The notes under the pieces were generated by a model. It was not told the DNA's origin and did not search any database. It was given only the letters and a program-made list of their open reading frames with translations. The position numbers and the translations under genes are program-made. 64,000 nucleotides of DNA from Dryas octopetala (taxonomy: Eukaryota; Streptophyta; Magnoliopsida; Rosales; Rosaceae), in the NCBI GenBank assembly GCA_963921425.1, contig OY992833.1:23670698-23734697 (forward strand). The letters are read 5' to 3'. Positions 33,914-45,300 of this stretch are shown piece after piece. How positions within the stretch are numbered: position 1 is the stretch's first letter; each line of letters opens with the position of its first letter.

Positions 33914-34181
33914 CTTTATAGTCCCCGCGTTGACGGAAATACCCGCGCACGTTCCGTTGAATTACGACGGTGCCACCAACTACCAGAGCCATATGATTTT
34001 TATACATACAAGGATTTGATTAGACTGTCGTCGTGTCACACTGTCACGTGTGTGTTCTTCACACGTGTGGTGTGGACTCGTGCTTTTATAGTCTTTTATT
34101 TGTTGCCATTTCATCGATGGAGTTTAGTGACTTTTGAGTTTTGACGCGTTTTTCAGTCCTCGGCTTCTCACGCCGCACGTG
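33914..34181 (-). promoter_or_regulatory. Di19 promoter with TATA box and three G-box/ABRE cores
   Basis: A minus-strand TATAAAG (33914-33920) lies about 230 bp before the Di19 ATG. CACGTG occurs at 34045-34050, 34062-34067 and 34176-34181, the first two embedded in CACGTGTG-like contexts typical of ABA-responsive elements. Such sites bind bZIP factors and would fit drought or ABA control of Di19, which is inference. Confidence 0.55.
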
Positions 34182-34199
34182 TTGAGTAAACTGTTAAAA

Positions 34200-35245
34200 G
34201 TCCTCGCACGCTTTACAATTAGAGCAACAGCAACCCAGTGAAAGTTGAAAGTTAAAAGTTAAAAGAGTAGTTTAGACTTTTCTTCGTAGGTAAGTAATGC
34301 TTCACGAGTCAACGTGTCATGTTTTTACCGGTTTATGATTCATATTGTGTCGGTGTTTATATTTTGTGAAAGTTTGTTAAACTCAAATACAATTTATTAG
34401 TTTTCTTTTTTATTTAGAAAGGGGATTAAATTTGGGTGGAGAATAGACAATTTTACAACCATTTCAACTGAGTTATTCAACAACTATTAATTTGTTAGGT
34501 TAACAAGTGAAGATATGTAAAATACAAAAATTTTTAAAATGACACATTTAGTATATAATTTGTTGTTTTTGGAATACTATTAGACTGACCAATGATAGAG
34601 TAGGTAAGCTAGTACATAAATGGCTTTTTATATGTACTTTGCTATGTCTCATGGAGATTGAGAGTTTATTGTCCTTAGTGATTATGATTTATGAGAATCA
34701 TGTTGCATAAACAATCTTTTAATGAATGTGCTACTTATACTCTTCAATAGAACACTCATACACTAATACATTCAATTGGAATCTACTACTCTAACGAGTG
34801 ATTCACCATTCTATATTATAAAACATCAATTGTACTGTACAGATTCTTACATAACATGTTTAGTCTTTTATTCTGATCGTGTTCAATTTAAAACAAAAAC
34901 AAACATTTGTAATCTATATATCCCTCATGTATAATTTGTTTATATTAATAAACCACATTTATTCATAAAAAGTTCACAGTTGGAACTATTTATACACTAT
35001 TTGGGGGGACTACACATGAGAATAATCAAAACAACGCGAGGCCTAAAGACCCCAACTATGCACAGAATGGAAGCAAAATGCTGTTTCATTTCAAGCAAGA
35101 GCAATAATTTTTAGGAACAAAGAACAGGAAAAGATCCAAAAATAAACAATTGCCACATAATTAATTACAAGCAAAAGTCGAAGTTATGCTATCTCCAGCT
35201 AATTTTCTTAATTTGATTGTTCTTCTTGGAGTTATTCAGATCCGT
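34200..35245. other. Intergenic stretch, no gene seen
   Basis: AT-rich sequence without recognisable coding potential or clear repeat ends. Confidence 0.4.
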
Positions 35246-35249
35246 AGCC

Positions 35250-35612
35250 TTAAAAGACCTTAGAAAAAAGGTCAGTGACATTGAGCTCCATGTCATAAGT
35301 CATCCTCTCAAGTACAGATGATAGCAAGTTCACGTCTGACATGGCCCCGTGATCTGTACCCTCTAAAGGGATCCTGTAGTACTTACCAAGTGCCTGAAGT
35401 GAAACTGAGATCTTTGGACAGGCCTTTGGTTCTGTCAATAGCATTTGGAAAAGCCTTTGAAACAAGTATACAATTGTGTTTCTTTCTTTTTCTGCATAGC
35501 TCTTACCATATAACTTCGCCCACTCTCGTGCCAGAGGGAGGGTGTCCAGGAACAGCCATTCAGGAGGAGTTAGCAACTTAGCACCACAAAAAAACATTCT
35601 AGCACAGTCCAT
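35250..35612 (-). pseudogene. C-terminal fragment of a DEDDh 3'-5' exonuclease (DPD1/TREX-like)
   Basis: A single open stretch of 120 residues ends in a stop. It contains WLFLDTLPLAREW, then LQALGKYYRIPLEG and HGAMSDVNLLSSVLERMTYD, the pattern of the Exo III motif of DEDDh exonucleases, with His and Asp five residues apart (HGAMSD). Plant proteins of this kind include the organellar nuclease DPD1. The expected N-terminal part with the Exo I motif (DxE) and the Exo II motif is not found upstream on this strand up to about 36600, where a TRIM element lies instead. It may be a gene fragment, or the last exon of a gene with a very large intron; I favour a fragment. Confidence 0.6.
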
Positions 35613-35730
35613 AAACTAAAACATTTAATTTAGTTTAAGGCCGGGGAAAGTTCACTGTAAATTCAGAAAATAATTGATCACACGAATGCACAGATTGAAT
35701 AATTCAAGCTTCTACCAAACACTAAAATGC

Positions 35731-36089
35731 TGAAGGAATCTAGACATTCATCCTAAAACCAATTGGTAAAAAGAATAGTAACCCAAACCCTTATAAGCTA
35801 CTAAATAAGGTAATAATTTTTCAATGTGGGACAACACTCCATATTTTCACACGCTCCCGCACATGTAGCGTCACTTTAAGCCAAACACGTGAATAATTCA
35901 TATTTGATAACGTGGAGCACGTGTGACCACTTGGCCTAACATACGTGAATGAACCTACTCTGATACCATGAAGGAATCTAGGCATTCATCCCAAAATCAA
36001 TTGACAATGTAAGGAGTAGCCCAAACCCTTATAAGCCACTAGGTAAGGTTATACTTTTTCAATGTTGGACAACACTCCACATTCTCACA
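35731..36089 (-). mobile_element. TRIM (terminal-repeat retrotransposon in miniature)
   Basis: Two direct repeats of 121 bp (35731-35851 and 35969-36089), both starting TGAAGGAATCTAG on the plus strand and ending CACA, flank only 117 bp. On the minus strand each begins TGTGA and ends TTCA. Next to the right copy lies the complement of TGGTATCAGAG (35958-35968), the primer-binding site for initiator Met tRNA, and next to the left copy a purine-rich GCGGGAGCG on the minus strand. This is the complete anatomy of a TRIM. The flanks show no perfect 5-bp duplication. Confidence 0.85.
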
Positions 36090-36879
36090 AATATCAATAT
36101 CATGTTTAAGTTACTTAAATCAAGCAACTTGGTACATGATTTCGAAAATAGTCCGAATAAATCAATCCTGCTTGTCGTCCCAAAGTTCAAACAATAAGTT
36201 GCTAGTAAGTTCAAGCATTCTTCATGTGGTTGATTATTTTTGGAAATAATTAAACAATAACAAATTCAAGAATTCAACTTTCTCAACTGACATTATAGTA
36301 GCCATATATGATATACCAAAGCCACATGGGTCCGTTTGTGTCTAGAATAACACTAAGAAACCAGCAACCAAGCCTGCAAAATGTCATTCCCACTAGTAAT
36401 ACAAAACAAAATCCATCTACCAAGAAAAAGCAATTAAAAAAATAAGAAAGGTAATAAACCCAAAATGCACTATAATCGAATAAAGAACTTAGAACATTCA
36501 TGGTAGTTGATACCCAACAAAATACAGTCTAGTAGTCAAGAATGCAGAGTATAAAGAAGTAATACATGATGGGTAAAAAATGGGAAACTACAACATTTGC
36601 AGATTTGCTTGAAGTTGAAACGGGTATTTGATTATATAGGAACTGGGTCTTGGAGTGGGAAAGGTTCTTTTCTGAACAGTTTTATAAATAGTGTGTGGAA
36701 TGCGCGTTTAACCGTTTTAAGGACTAAGATCTCCATGAGGGATCCGGCTTCTCTCCATGAGTATGATTTTGCTTTGGTCAGATTCTTCAATCTTCTCTCA
36801 TGTCTCATGGAACCTAGCTTATAGTCCCAAGCTTAGGGACTTTTGGTTTTCTTAACATGCTGAACTAAGGGGGGTGGCA

Positions 36880-37065
36880 CAACTTAGATTTCATTGGATT
36901 TTAAAAGTCTAATGAAATCTAGGTGTCCTTAACTTAGATTTTAATGGATTCCAATGAAATTTAAGTATCCCCAACTCAGATTTTAATAGATTCCAATGAA
37001 ATTTAGGTGTCTTAAACTCATATTTTAATAGATTCCAATGAAATCCAGGTGTCCTCAAAAAGTCA
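36880..37065 (+). repeat. Tandem repeat of about 58 bp, 3-4 copies
   Basis: The phrase AACTTAGATTTTAATGGATT then CCAATGAAATTTAGGTGTCC recurs three to four times with small changes. It lies just left of the hAT-like element. Confidence 0.75.
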
Positions 37066-37208
37066 TGGATTTCATTAAGTGAAGGATTTTAATGGATTTG
37101 GATGGATTTGAATGCATTTTTTACACATAACAAATTCCATGAAAATTCAACCGGATTTTGATGAATTATATGGATTTTAAAATCATTAAACTCCTTTAAA
37201 ATCTGATT

Positions 37209-38798
37209 TGGGGATAAGGATCGGCAATGGGCCGGGCCGGGCTCGGACTTGAATTATAGAAGCCCAATAGAGCTTTCGGGCCGGGCCGGGCCGAGCTTGA
37301 GCTTTAATACACAAGCCCAAGGTCAGCCCATCGGGCTTTGGCTTGCGGGCTTGGAGGGCCGGGCCAGGTTAGGCCCGAACAGGCGGCCCAAAATGGGTCC
37401 AAAGTCTATTTAGACACATATATATCTTTAAAAAAAAATACAGAATTTTGGCTATGTTGTGATTTGAACATAAGACCTCACATAGAAAGCTTCAACTCTC
37501 AACCAACTGAGTTGACTAGTTTATTTGTTAAGTTTGTAAATCATAACATATTTAATAGCTTTTTCGTTTGTTTACTTCAATAAATTATTAATATGTTTAT
37601 TAAGTTATTATATAATATTATTATGTTAGTAATAATGTACTACCATAAATAATAAAATTTTAAAATTATATACAACATTACAACTATAATAAAACATAAA
37701 TGTACATATGTTTTATTATATATTTTATTACATATTTTTATAAACAAACGATGCAATTGTGTTGTCAACAATCCAAACCGTTCAAATTTTAGTTCCTCAC
37801 TCAAAGATAATTCGTGCAAAAAATTAGCTCAATCGGAGATGCAAAAGTGACATAATGGTGGTCGAATTAATGAACGATCGTGGTTTTTCTAATGATGATC
37901 GAATGGGTAGATGAATTTCGATTTAGCCGATTTTTTGTATAGATGATCTTTGACTATGAACATAGAAAATGAACGGTTCAGATTGTTGAAATCACATTGT
38001 GGTCTTCATAATTATGGAAACAACAAGGTTTCAACGAGAAAGTTATTAGAATTATACTCTTTAAGTGTATTTATATGTAGAAGCTCACATATCGATCGTG
38101 TTTTCAATGATCCGAACCATTCAAGTTTTAGTTCCCCACTCAAAGAGAATTCTTGTAAAAAATTAGCTTAATCGGAGATGTAAAAATGATGTAACGGTGG
38201 TTGAATTAATGAACGATCGTGGTTTTTCTAATGATAATCGAATGGGTAGATGAATTCCGATTTAGCAGATTTTTTGTAAGGATGATCTTTGAGTATGAAA
38301 ATAAAAAATGAACGGTTCAGATCATTGAATTAATGAATTAACGATCGTGGTTTAATAACTTTAATTATAGTTGTATATACACATATACATTTATGTTTTA
38401 TTATACTTGTAATGTTGTATATAATTTTAAAATTTTATTACTTTATTATTTATGGTATTACATAGTTTACACTATTACTATTTATTAACATTATAGTATT
38501 ATATAATAACTTAATAAGCATATTAATAATTTATTAGAGTAAACAAACGAAAAACTTATTAAATATGTTATGATTCCCAAATTGGGCTTTGGGTCGGGCT
38601 TTGGGCGGGCCTAAACGGGCCGGGCTTTGGGCGACTCATGGGCTTCAAGGGGATGGCCCAAGCCCAACCCAAGAGACTTTCGGGCCGGGCCGGGCCGGCC
38701 CAAATTTCGGGCCAAATCGGACTTCGGGCCTAATGGGTCAGGCGGGCTTCGGGCCTTGGGCTTTTTGGTGAGGCCTAGTTGGGGACACCCCCCTAAAG
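37209..38798. mobile_element. hAT-like non-autonomous element with long inverted arms
   Basis: The ends are rich in GGGCCGGGCC-type sequence, and the right end closes in GACACCCCCCTA, typical of plant hAT ends (TAGGGG inverted). An imperfect 8-bp duplication flanks it: ATCTGATT at 37201-37208 and CTCTGATT at 38799-38806. Inner arms at about 37545-37720 and 38370-38570 are reverse complements (for example AATATGTTTATTAAGTTATT against AATAACTTAATAAGCATATT). The centre (37750-38350) repeats a unit with GAACGATCGTGGTTTTTCTA. No transposase is present, so it depends on a helper. Confidence 0.7.
37455..37520 (-). other. Degenerate tRNA-like segment inside the hAT-like element
   Basis: On the minus strand ACTCAGTTGGTTGAGAGT forms a D-arm-like hairpin (ACTC with GAGT) matching an A-box, and about 30 bases on there is ATGTTCAAATCAC, resembling a B-box. 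The T-arm pairs poorly. It looks tRNA-derived and is not a functional tRNA gene. Confidence 0.5.
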
Positions 38799-38809
38799 CT
38801 CTGATTGTC

Positions 38810-39543
38810 ACATTTTCTTGGTTGGGCTTGAATTTGGGCCCTTTTTCATTTTCCCTCTGTTGAATCACTGTAAAGCAAACCTCATCCACTTTCTGGCCCA
38901 CAAATAGAGACTGTAATTCAAGCTAATTAAGCCCATCTCCACCCCTTCAGTCTTATCTACTCAATGGGCCTTGCCCATTTAATCAGAGAGAGAGCCCATA
39001 TGATTGTGAATTTTGTCCTTCTTGGAAAGTAGGACTGAAAAGTGAAAATCTTGCAGTTGCCTCCTTTTGTTACACCATGTGCAATATTTTATCCTAGGAA
39101 ATAAAAAATTAATTACACCATGTGCACACTTGATGTTTAATATCAAGAATGTTGGAGGGAACCCTTATAACCATATAGGCCAGATGGCCTTCAATTCTAC
39201 AAACTACAATTATAGTGCATTGTGCTGATTCTTCCAACCAAACCATCTACTTTAATCCCATTTTTCAAACCTTCATCTTGCCTCCATATTATTTTAAACT
39301 TAACAACTTTCTAAAATTCTTTAAAAAAATATGGGTGCAATTTAAAAAGATATCTCATTCAATATCCTCAAAAAATAAACAATTACTAATTTAGTGTATG
39401 ACAATCATATTTGATCTATAATACTTAAAACCGCTATGTTTCTTATTTCTCTAACAATTTAGAAGTATATATTATTGGTATTTCAGTTTATGGCTGCAGA
39501 CTGTGGCTGCAAATTGCATCAGATATATGACAAAGCATATATT

Positions 39544-39574
<31 letters not shown>

Positions 39575-41225
39575 CAGTGTGTGTGTGGAGTTTCATATCC
39601 CAACTGTTTTACTAAACAAAAATGCTCATCAACTTGCATCAATTAAAACCATCTTATAGGAAATGGCCAGCTGATATATCATGATCAACTCCATTTAAAC
39701 AACTTTGTATCGAAGCATTCCAATCTTCTAGAGTGAGAAAATAAATTTGCTGCGTACAACCCCATTCAAACCAGCATTATTAATTCCCATCATTAATTCG
39801 CATATATTTATATGATTTCAAGTTGCCAACTTGAGAAACTTATGCTTTCCTATTTTTAAGAGCCATTGCTCTTTTTTAAGGAAAAAGGCTTATTAAGGTC
39901 CATTCCATTATTAAATATTCGTTTTAAAAACTTAAGTTAATAAGTGAAGAGGCTTAATAGTCTCACAACATATTACATATGTATATTAAGGAGACTTCAA
40001 ATAGAATATGTGGAACTAACATTCAAAACATCTTCTTATACGAGATTTTTTTTTTAGGTGATTATACATGTGGACAAATAGTCATTATTTTGAGTAATTT
40101 AAAAAATTCTGTGTAATTTTATTAAAATATCTTATACTTAATAGTTCTGATATGGTATTGATCATATTCATTCTAAAAATTTGAACTATTTGATGAAGAG
40201 GTCTACGGAATATTTATGGCCTTAGAGGGTTATAGCTCATCCAATTTAGAATTAATGTTGAATACCCTCAGTGTATAATCTAGTGATGATTTCATTGTTG
40301 GTAAATCAGAAACAAGTTGCAAAGTTGTCCACTTTGTAATCTGATTTCATGGTTGCCCCTATGTCGGTGTATCCTCCAGTCCAGTGAATCAAATCACAAA
40401 ACAGTCAACTTGGAGTTGGATCGATGGAAGTGCTTGGCATGCAATTGCGAGCCTGGCAAAGGTGGTACTGTGTGATTGAGATTGATCATGTGGATATGGA
40501 TATCCATCCACACATGTCCAACTGATCTGATGCCCTTATTAGGGAGGGTCGTATTACTTAATTTTCTTGACAGGTAGTTCCCCAAAGCTTCACTTCAATA
40601 ATTCCATTTTCTCATTCTTATAAATATTTCATGAACAAGAAATTGGATATCGGAAAGTAGAGCCTAGCCTCCTCTGCCACGTGCTCATCACCTATATATC
40701 CTCTCTGTGTTATATAATTGCAAGTCCTAATGTTACCAAAAATGAATTAAAATAGATGGGTCATGAGATGAGACAGCAACCCACTTGTGGCCTTTTACCC
40801 CCCATCCCCCTTAAATAAAATTGGCTATTTATTGTCTATAAGACTATACACTCACACAATATATTTTATTGGAGAATGCTATCTATCTTTTTCTTTCTAC
40901 CTTATTCTTTGACCTAACAGTAAAATAAAATGTTACCAAAATTATTTGTTAATTTAATTACAGTCATCCATAAGATTTGAACTCATGAATATTTCCTTCG
41001 ACAAAGAGAAACTGAATGTCATCTACCAAAAGGTCTAAACCAAATACACAGCATAACGTCTGTAGAGCCAATTAGATCTTACCATATTTTTAATATCAAA
41101 TTTTACTTATCTTTTATATTGACAGACTGTCAATCTTAATAATAAATTATGTTATTTCTTACCTAAATATATAATCCAAGTTCAGGGTTAATTTGACAAC
41201 CCCTACATATGTACACGCACACACA
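38810..41225. other. Intergenic stretch, no gene seen
   Basis: AT-rich, with a GT microsatellite at 39548-39586 and no recognised coding sequence. Confidence 0.4.
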
Positions 41226-41229
41226 CACA

Positions 41230-41605
41230 TATATATAGATAAGTATTCTAAAGTTAATTGGTTAACAAGTTAATACAAAGCTAACTATGTTTTTGAGCCC
41301 ACCACATAATTAATCTCATAATCTGAACCGTCTATTTTTTAAGCCTTACTTCAAAGATCATCATTGTAAAAAATCAACTAAATCAAAAATTATTTAGTCA
41401 TTTAATTGTAATCAAATAAATAGACGATCATTGTTTTCGATAAAAGCATATAAATAGTTGTTATTATAATCAAATGACTAAATGACTTCCGATTTTGGAG
41501 ATTTTTTACATATGATCTTTGATGCCTACTGCACAATGTAATCTTTGAATCCGAATCGTCCATTTTTTAGGCCCTACTTCAAAGATCATCTGTAAAAAAT
41601 CTTCA
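41230..41605. mobile_element. Foldback MITE, probably cut at its right end
   Basis: CTTACTTCAAAGATCATCAT with GTAAAAAATCAACTAAATC on the left is mirrored by GGAGATTTTTTACATATGAT and GATCTTTGATG on the right, and the unit then begins again (CCCTACTTCAAAGATCATC) before it is replaced at about 41609 by another element. It shares an internal module with the next two elements and with the hAT-like element at 37.2-38.8 kb. Confidence 0.55.
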
Positions 41606-41608
41606 AAA

Positions 41609-41968
41609 TACAGGCTCCTTCTATTGAGGTATACCTCAACTTATTTATGTTGAGGTATGACCTTGTTGAGGCCCACACGAGTCGTTTCGTGTCGATCCAA
41701 ACTGTTCGCAATGATCATCTTCATTGATAGATCATCATTGCAAAAAATTAGTCAAATCGGAAATCATTTGCCTATTTAACTTTGATAAAACAAATGGACG
41801 GTTTAATCGAAAATATTTGGTTCGTCTATTTATTAGATCAAAGTTAGATAGGCAAATGATTTCCGATTTGGCTAATTTTTTGCAAGGATGATCTATCAAT
41901 GAGATGTAAAAAATGAACGGTTTTGATCGACAAAACGACTCGTGTGAGCCCTAATAGAGTATATCTCA
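41609..41968. mobile_element. Foldback MITE, copy 1
   Basis: It starts CAGGCTCCTTCTATTGAGGT and reads through CACACGAGTCGTTTCGTGTC; the far half is the reverse complement (GACAAAACGACTCGTGTG), with AAATCGGAAATCATTTGCC mirrored by GGCAAATGATTTCCGATTT. It ends at TATATCTCAAC, lacking the last terminal bases that copy 2 retains, followed by (AT)n. Confidence 0.75.
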
Positions 41969-41989
41969 ACATATATATATATATATACA

Positions 41990-42388
41990 GGCTTCTTCTA
42001 TTGAAGTATACCTCAACTTATTTATGTTGAGGTATGACCTTGTTGAGGCCCACACGAGTCGTTTTGTGTCGATCCGAACTGTTCGCAAAGATCATCTTCA
42101 TTGATAGATCCTCCTTGCAAAAAATTTGCCAAATCGGAAATCATTTGCCTATCTAACTTTAATCAAACAAATGAACGGTTTCATCGAAAATATTTTGTTC
42201 GTCCATTTATTTGATCAAGTTAGATAGGCAAATGATTTTCAATTTAGCTAATTTTTTGTATAGATGATCTATCAATGGAAATGTAAAAATTGAACGGTTC
42301 AAATCGACACAAAACGACTCGTGTGGGACCCAATAGGGTATACCTCAACATAAATAAGTTGAGATATACCTCAATAAAAGGAGCCTAT
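41990..42388. mobile_element. Foldback MITE, copy 2 (complete)
   Basis: About 400 bp between CAGGCTTCTTCTATTGAAGT and the reverse complement CTCAATAAAAGGAGCCT. Its arms match copy 1 closely. It is set in TA-rich sequence on both sides (TATATATATA), which suggests a TA-type target but makes the exact duplication ambiguous. Confidence 0.8.
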
Positions 42389-42399
42389 ATATATATCTA

Positions 42400-45300
42400 T
42401 ATATATTTTTTTTTTTGCAATCTATCTCTCTTAACCAGCTTAATTATTATCTCATTGACAATGTCCTCTCCGATCAGCCTCTCTTTCTCTCTCTTAATTC
42501 ATAAGTCATGCATGTAACAAAAACCATACCCCAACCCAAATTTTATTTCATTATCATAATCAATATAATGCTCTCCAATCACCAAATTTATTGAACATAT
42601 GCTTGATAAGCAAAACAACCCACCAATTATTTAAGTAGTACAGTTTGAGAAATATATGCTTTCATAAACTTTAGAATTTCCCTCTCAAATACTTAAATAG
42701 CAATGTCCTGGAATTCAACCTACTCAGATGCAACTACTTTCTTTTCCATCACAACCGAAAAAAAAAATACTAAACCCTCCCTTGGTCCTTTAGCCTCCTC
42801 TCCTTATTTGTGTTGTAGACTTGTGGTAGTGACAGGGACGTGATGAGAGGCGCACGTACGTTATAAGTGGGCCCCAAACTCTTTTTTATCACCGAAGCGG
42901 TGTGGCGGGGCCCAGGCCCAATCTCCCTTCCCGCGTTGGCCCAGTGGCTCCGTAACGCATTGGCCTTTCCTTTTTGTACAGTCGACGGGGCCCACCAATG
43001 CGCTACGGACATCACCACGTGTTCGTCCATTTTCCGGATTCAAGATCGTCCAACACGTCACGTCAACGTTGGGCTTCCACGATGCTGACGTGGACGGCTT
43101 CTAAGTGGGTCTAGTCGAGTCGAGTGGGCCCCTCCTCAAGTCATCTCAATACTCGTGTCGAGTCGTCTGGGTGGGTCTTGGACTAGTTGTTCATTCATCA
43201 TTGTTGTAGCTAGCTAGCATATATAGCTGGATCTTGCTGTAAATTTGGGATTCAAATTTTGCAATATCTAAGCCTTTTTTAAGCGAGTGAATTTTGGGCT
43301 TCATTTTACTTCCTCATCTTAAAAATGTGTTGAAATATGCACACTCTAACTTATTTCGTTTAAATTTTTGTTAAAAATAAGAATTTTTGGTCTTTTCAGA
43401 TTTTTATTGAAAGAAAAAAAAAATGACATTTTACACTTTACTCATTTTTTAGCAATATATAATATTTTTCTATAGATCAATTTTTGCAACCTGAAACAAA
43501 AAGTAAAACGTGCCATCAAGAAATATTATATTATGTGGATCATATTCACTTACTAGTAAAAAGTTCACAACGAAGTTCTTTTGACCTAGCTAGATATTTC
43601 TATAGCATGATTGAGAATATCAACAATATATCATTCTTTCATTTCCATAACCTTATGAAAGGGAGGGTCTCATCACATACTTGTCTTTATTGTATATCCA
43701 ACAATGTCTCACATCAACAACATGCTTGAAAAGTTTGCATATATATATAAATACAAAGAACTCAATATTAAGATTGTATAATTAGTTTAAGTGGTGAGAA
43801 AAAGTGAAAAAACGAATAGAATTCTGCAACAGATTCTCTACACAACTTTTCAAAATACTGAAAAAAAAAAAAAAAGGAGTAATTAGTTTTAAAACATTAA
43901 AAACAAAAATACGATTGTTCTCCTTTTTATATGACCTATAGTTTAGGTTGGCCTAACATGATATGAAGATTACTCCTTACTAGGGTACAAGTGGGGATTT
44001 TTTCCAACAGTCAAACTAGCTCTTAATTAAAAGTAGTAACAACACCAAAATGGTCTCAAATTCAATGATGTTGGGAAAGGCTTGGCCACAAGTGATTTTG
44101 ATAGCGGTCACATGCAAGTGATGTTAATGCAGCAACTAGAGAACATGTGATGGAATGGGTAGGCAGCAAGCTAGAGAGAACAAGACCTTTTTTGTCACAA
44201 AAAATGATAATGACTGTTAACAACCCAAAAACAAAAAGGAAAATGATATCAAAGACAGAATTTTCATAATATACACCATCTTGGCAAATCCAAAAATCAT
44301 AATCTAAGGTTGGCAAAGAGATTGCATGCAATCAAGAATCAAAATTTGAAGCAAATAATTTGAGATCGAATTTGCGCATGGCATGCAGGGTGTGAGGGTG
44401 GGTGTCATGTTGCTTGGGAATTGGGATGACATGCATTCATTCATGATTATTCAAGTGGGAATTGGCAAATTAATTACTTAATTAGAAATAAAAGAGAGAA
44501 AGGAAAAGTGGGTAAAAACTTAAAAGTTGCTTGGACTTTTTGTCCAGGTTCCATGAGACGCCACGTGGCGGAGCTTCCAATGAAGTGAAAGCCACCCAAA
44601 GGAGAAGGAGGGCATGCATTGAGAATTGTTTAATGGCGCGCGTGATATCAAGCTCGCTGTTACACATAATATTCCATTTTCCTTAAAAGCATCTCATCTC
44701 TGTATTCTCTCACTCCATCTAGAATATATATTCCAACCCCAAAGGCGGACCCATCAAAAGCTAAAACAGGAAACAATAAACAATTATTATTAAATGATTA
44801 ACTTTAAGGATTTAAATCTGTTGGAAAGCCCAGAGGCACAGCTAAAGCTACCATAAAAGCAACCACTCACAGTCACACACTTCCATCACTGCATTTTTGT
44901 ATTTAATTCATTTGCTGGTTTTTCTTGGACTTTGGACCCTCACATTCACGGGGATTCAATGACTGGCCTATTGTGTTTAGCTTAATTAGCTCACAGATTA
45001 ATTAACATGGTTTTCTTTTCTAGAGGGTACGTGAGAAATGAAAAGGCAAGCAAGAGATATGGACGTGTAGACTTGTAGTTGTGTCATTGTGTGTGTGTGT
45101 ATATATATATTCATAATTTCATATCATCGTAAATTCGTAATAGAGAAAAGTCTACACATGCAGTACCCTACACAGGGAATATACGGTTGCAGTATTGCTA
45201 AGCTACTTTGGCAAGGTTGTCACAGCTTTTCTTGCAGTGGGACTGGGGAACCTAGCAAAAGATAAATCTATTCCTAGGTAACATGCTTATTAGTTGATTA

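Noticed and set aside
38589..38901. Pro/Gly-rich open frames on both strands
   Set aside because: They are generated by GGGCC-rich sequence at the right end of the hAT-like element.
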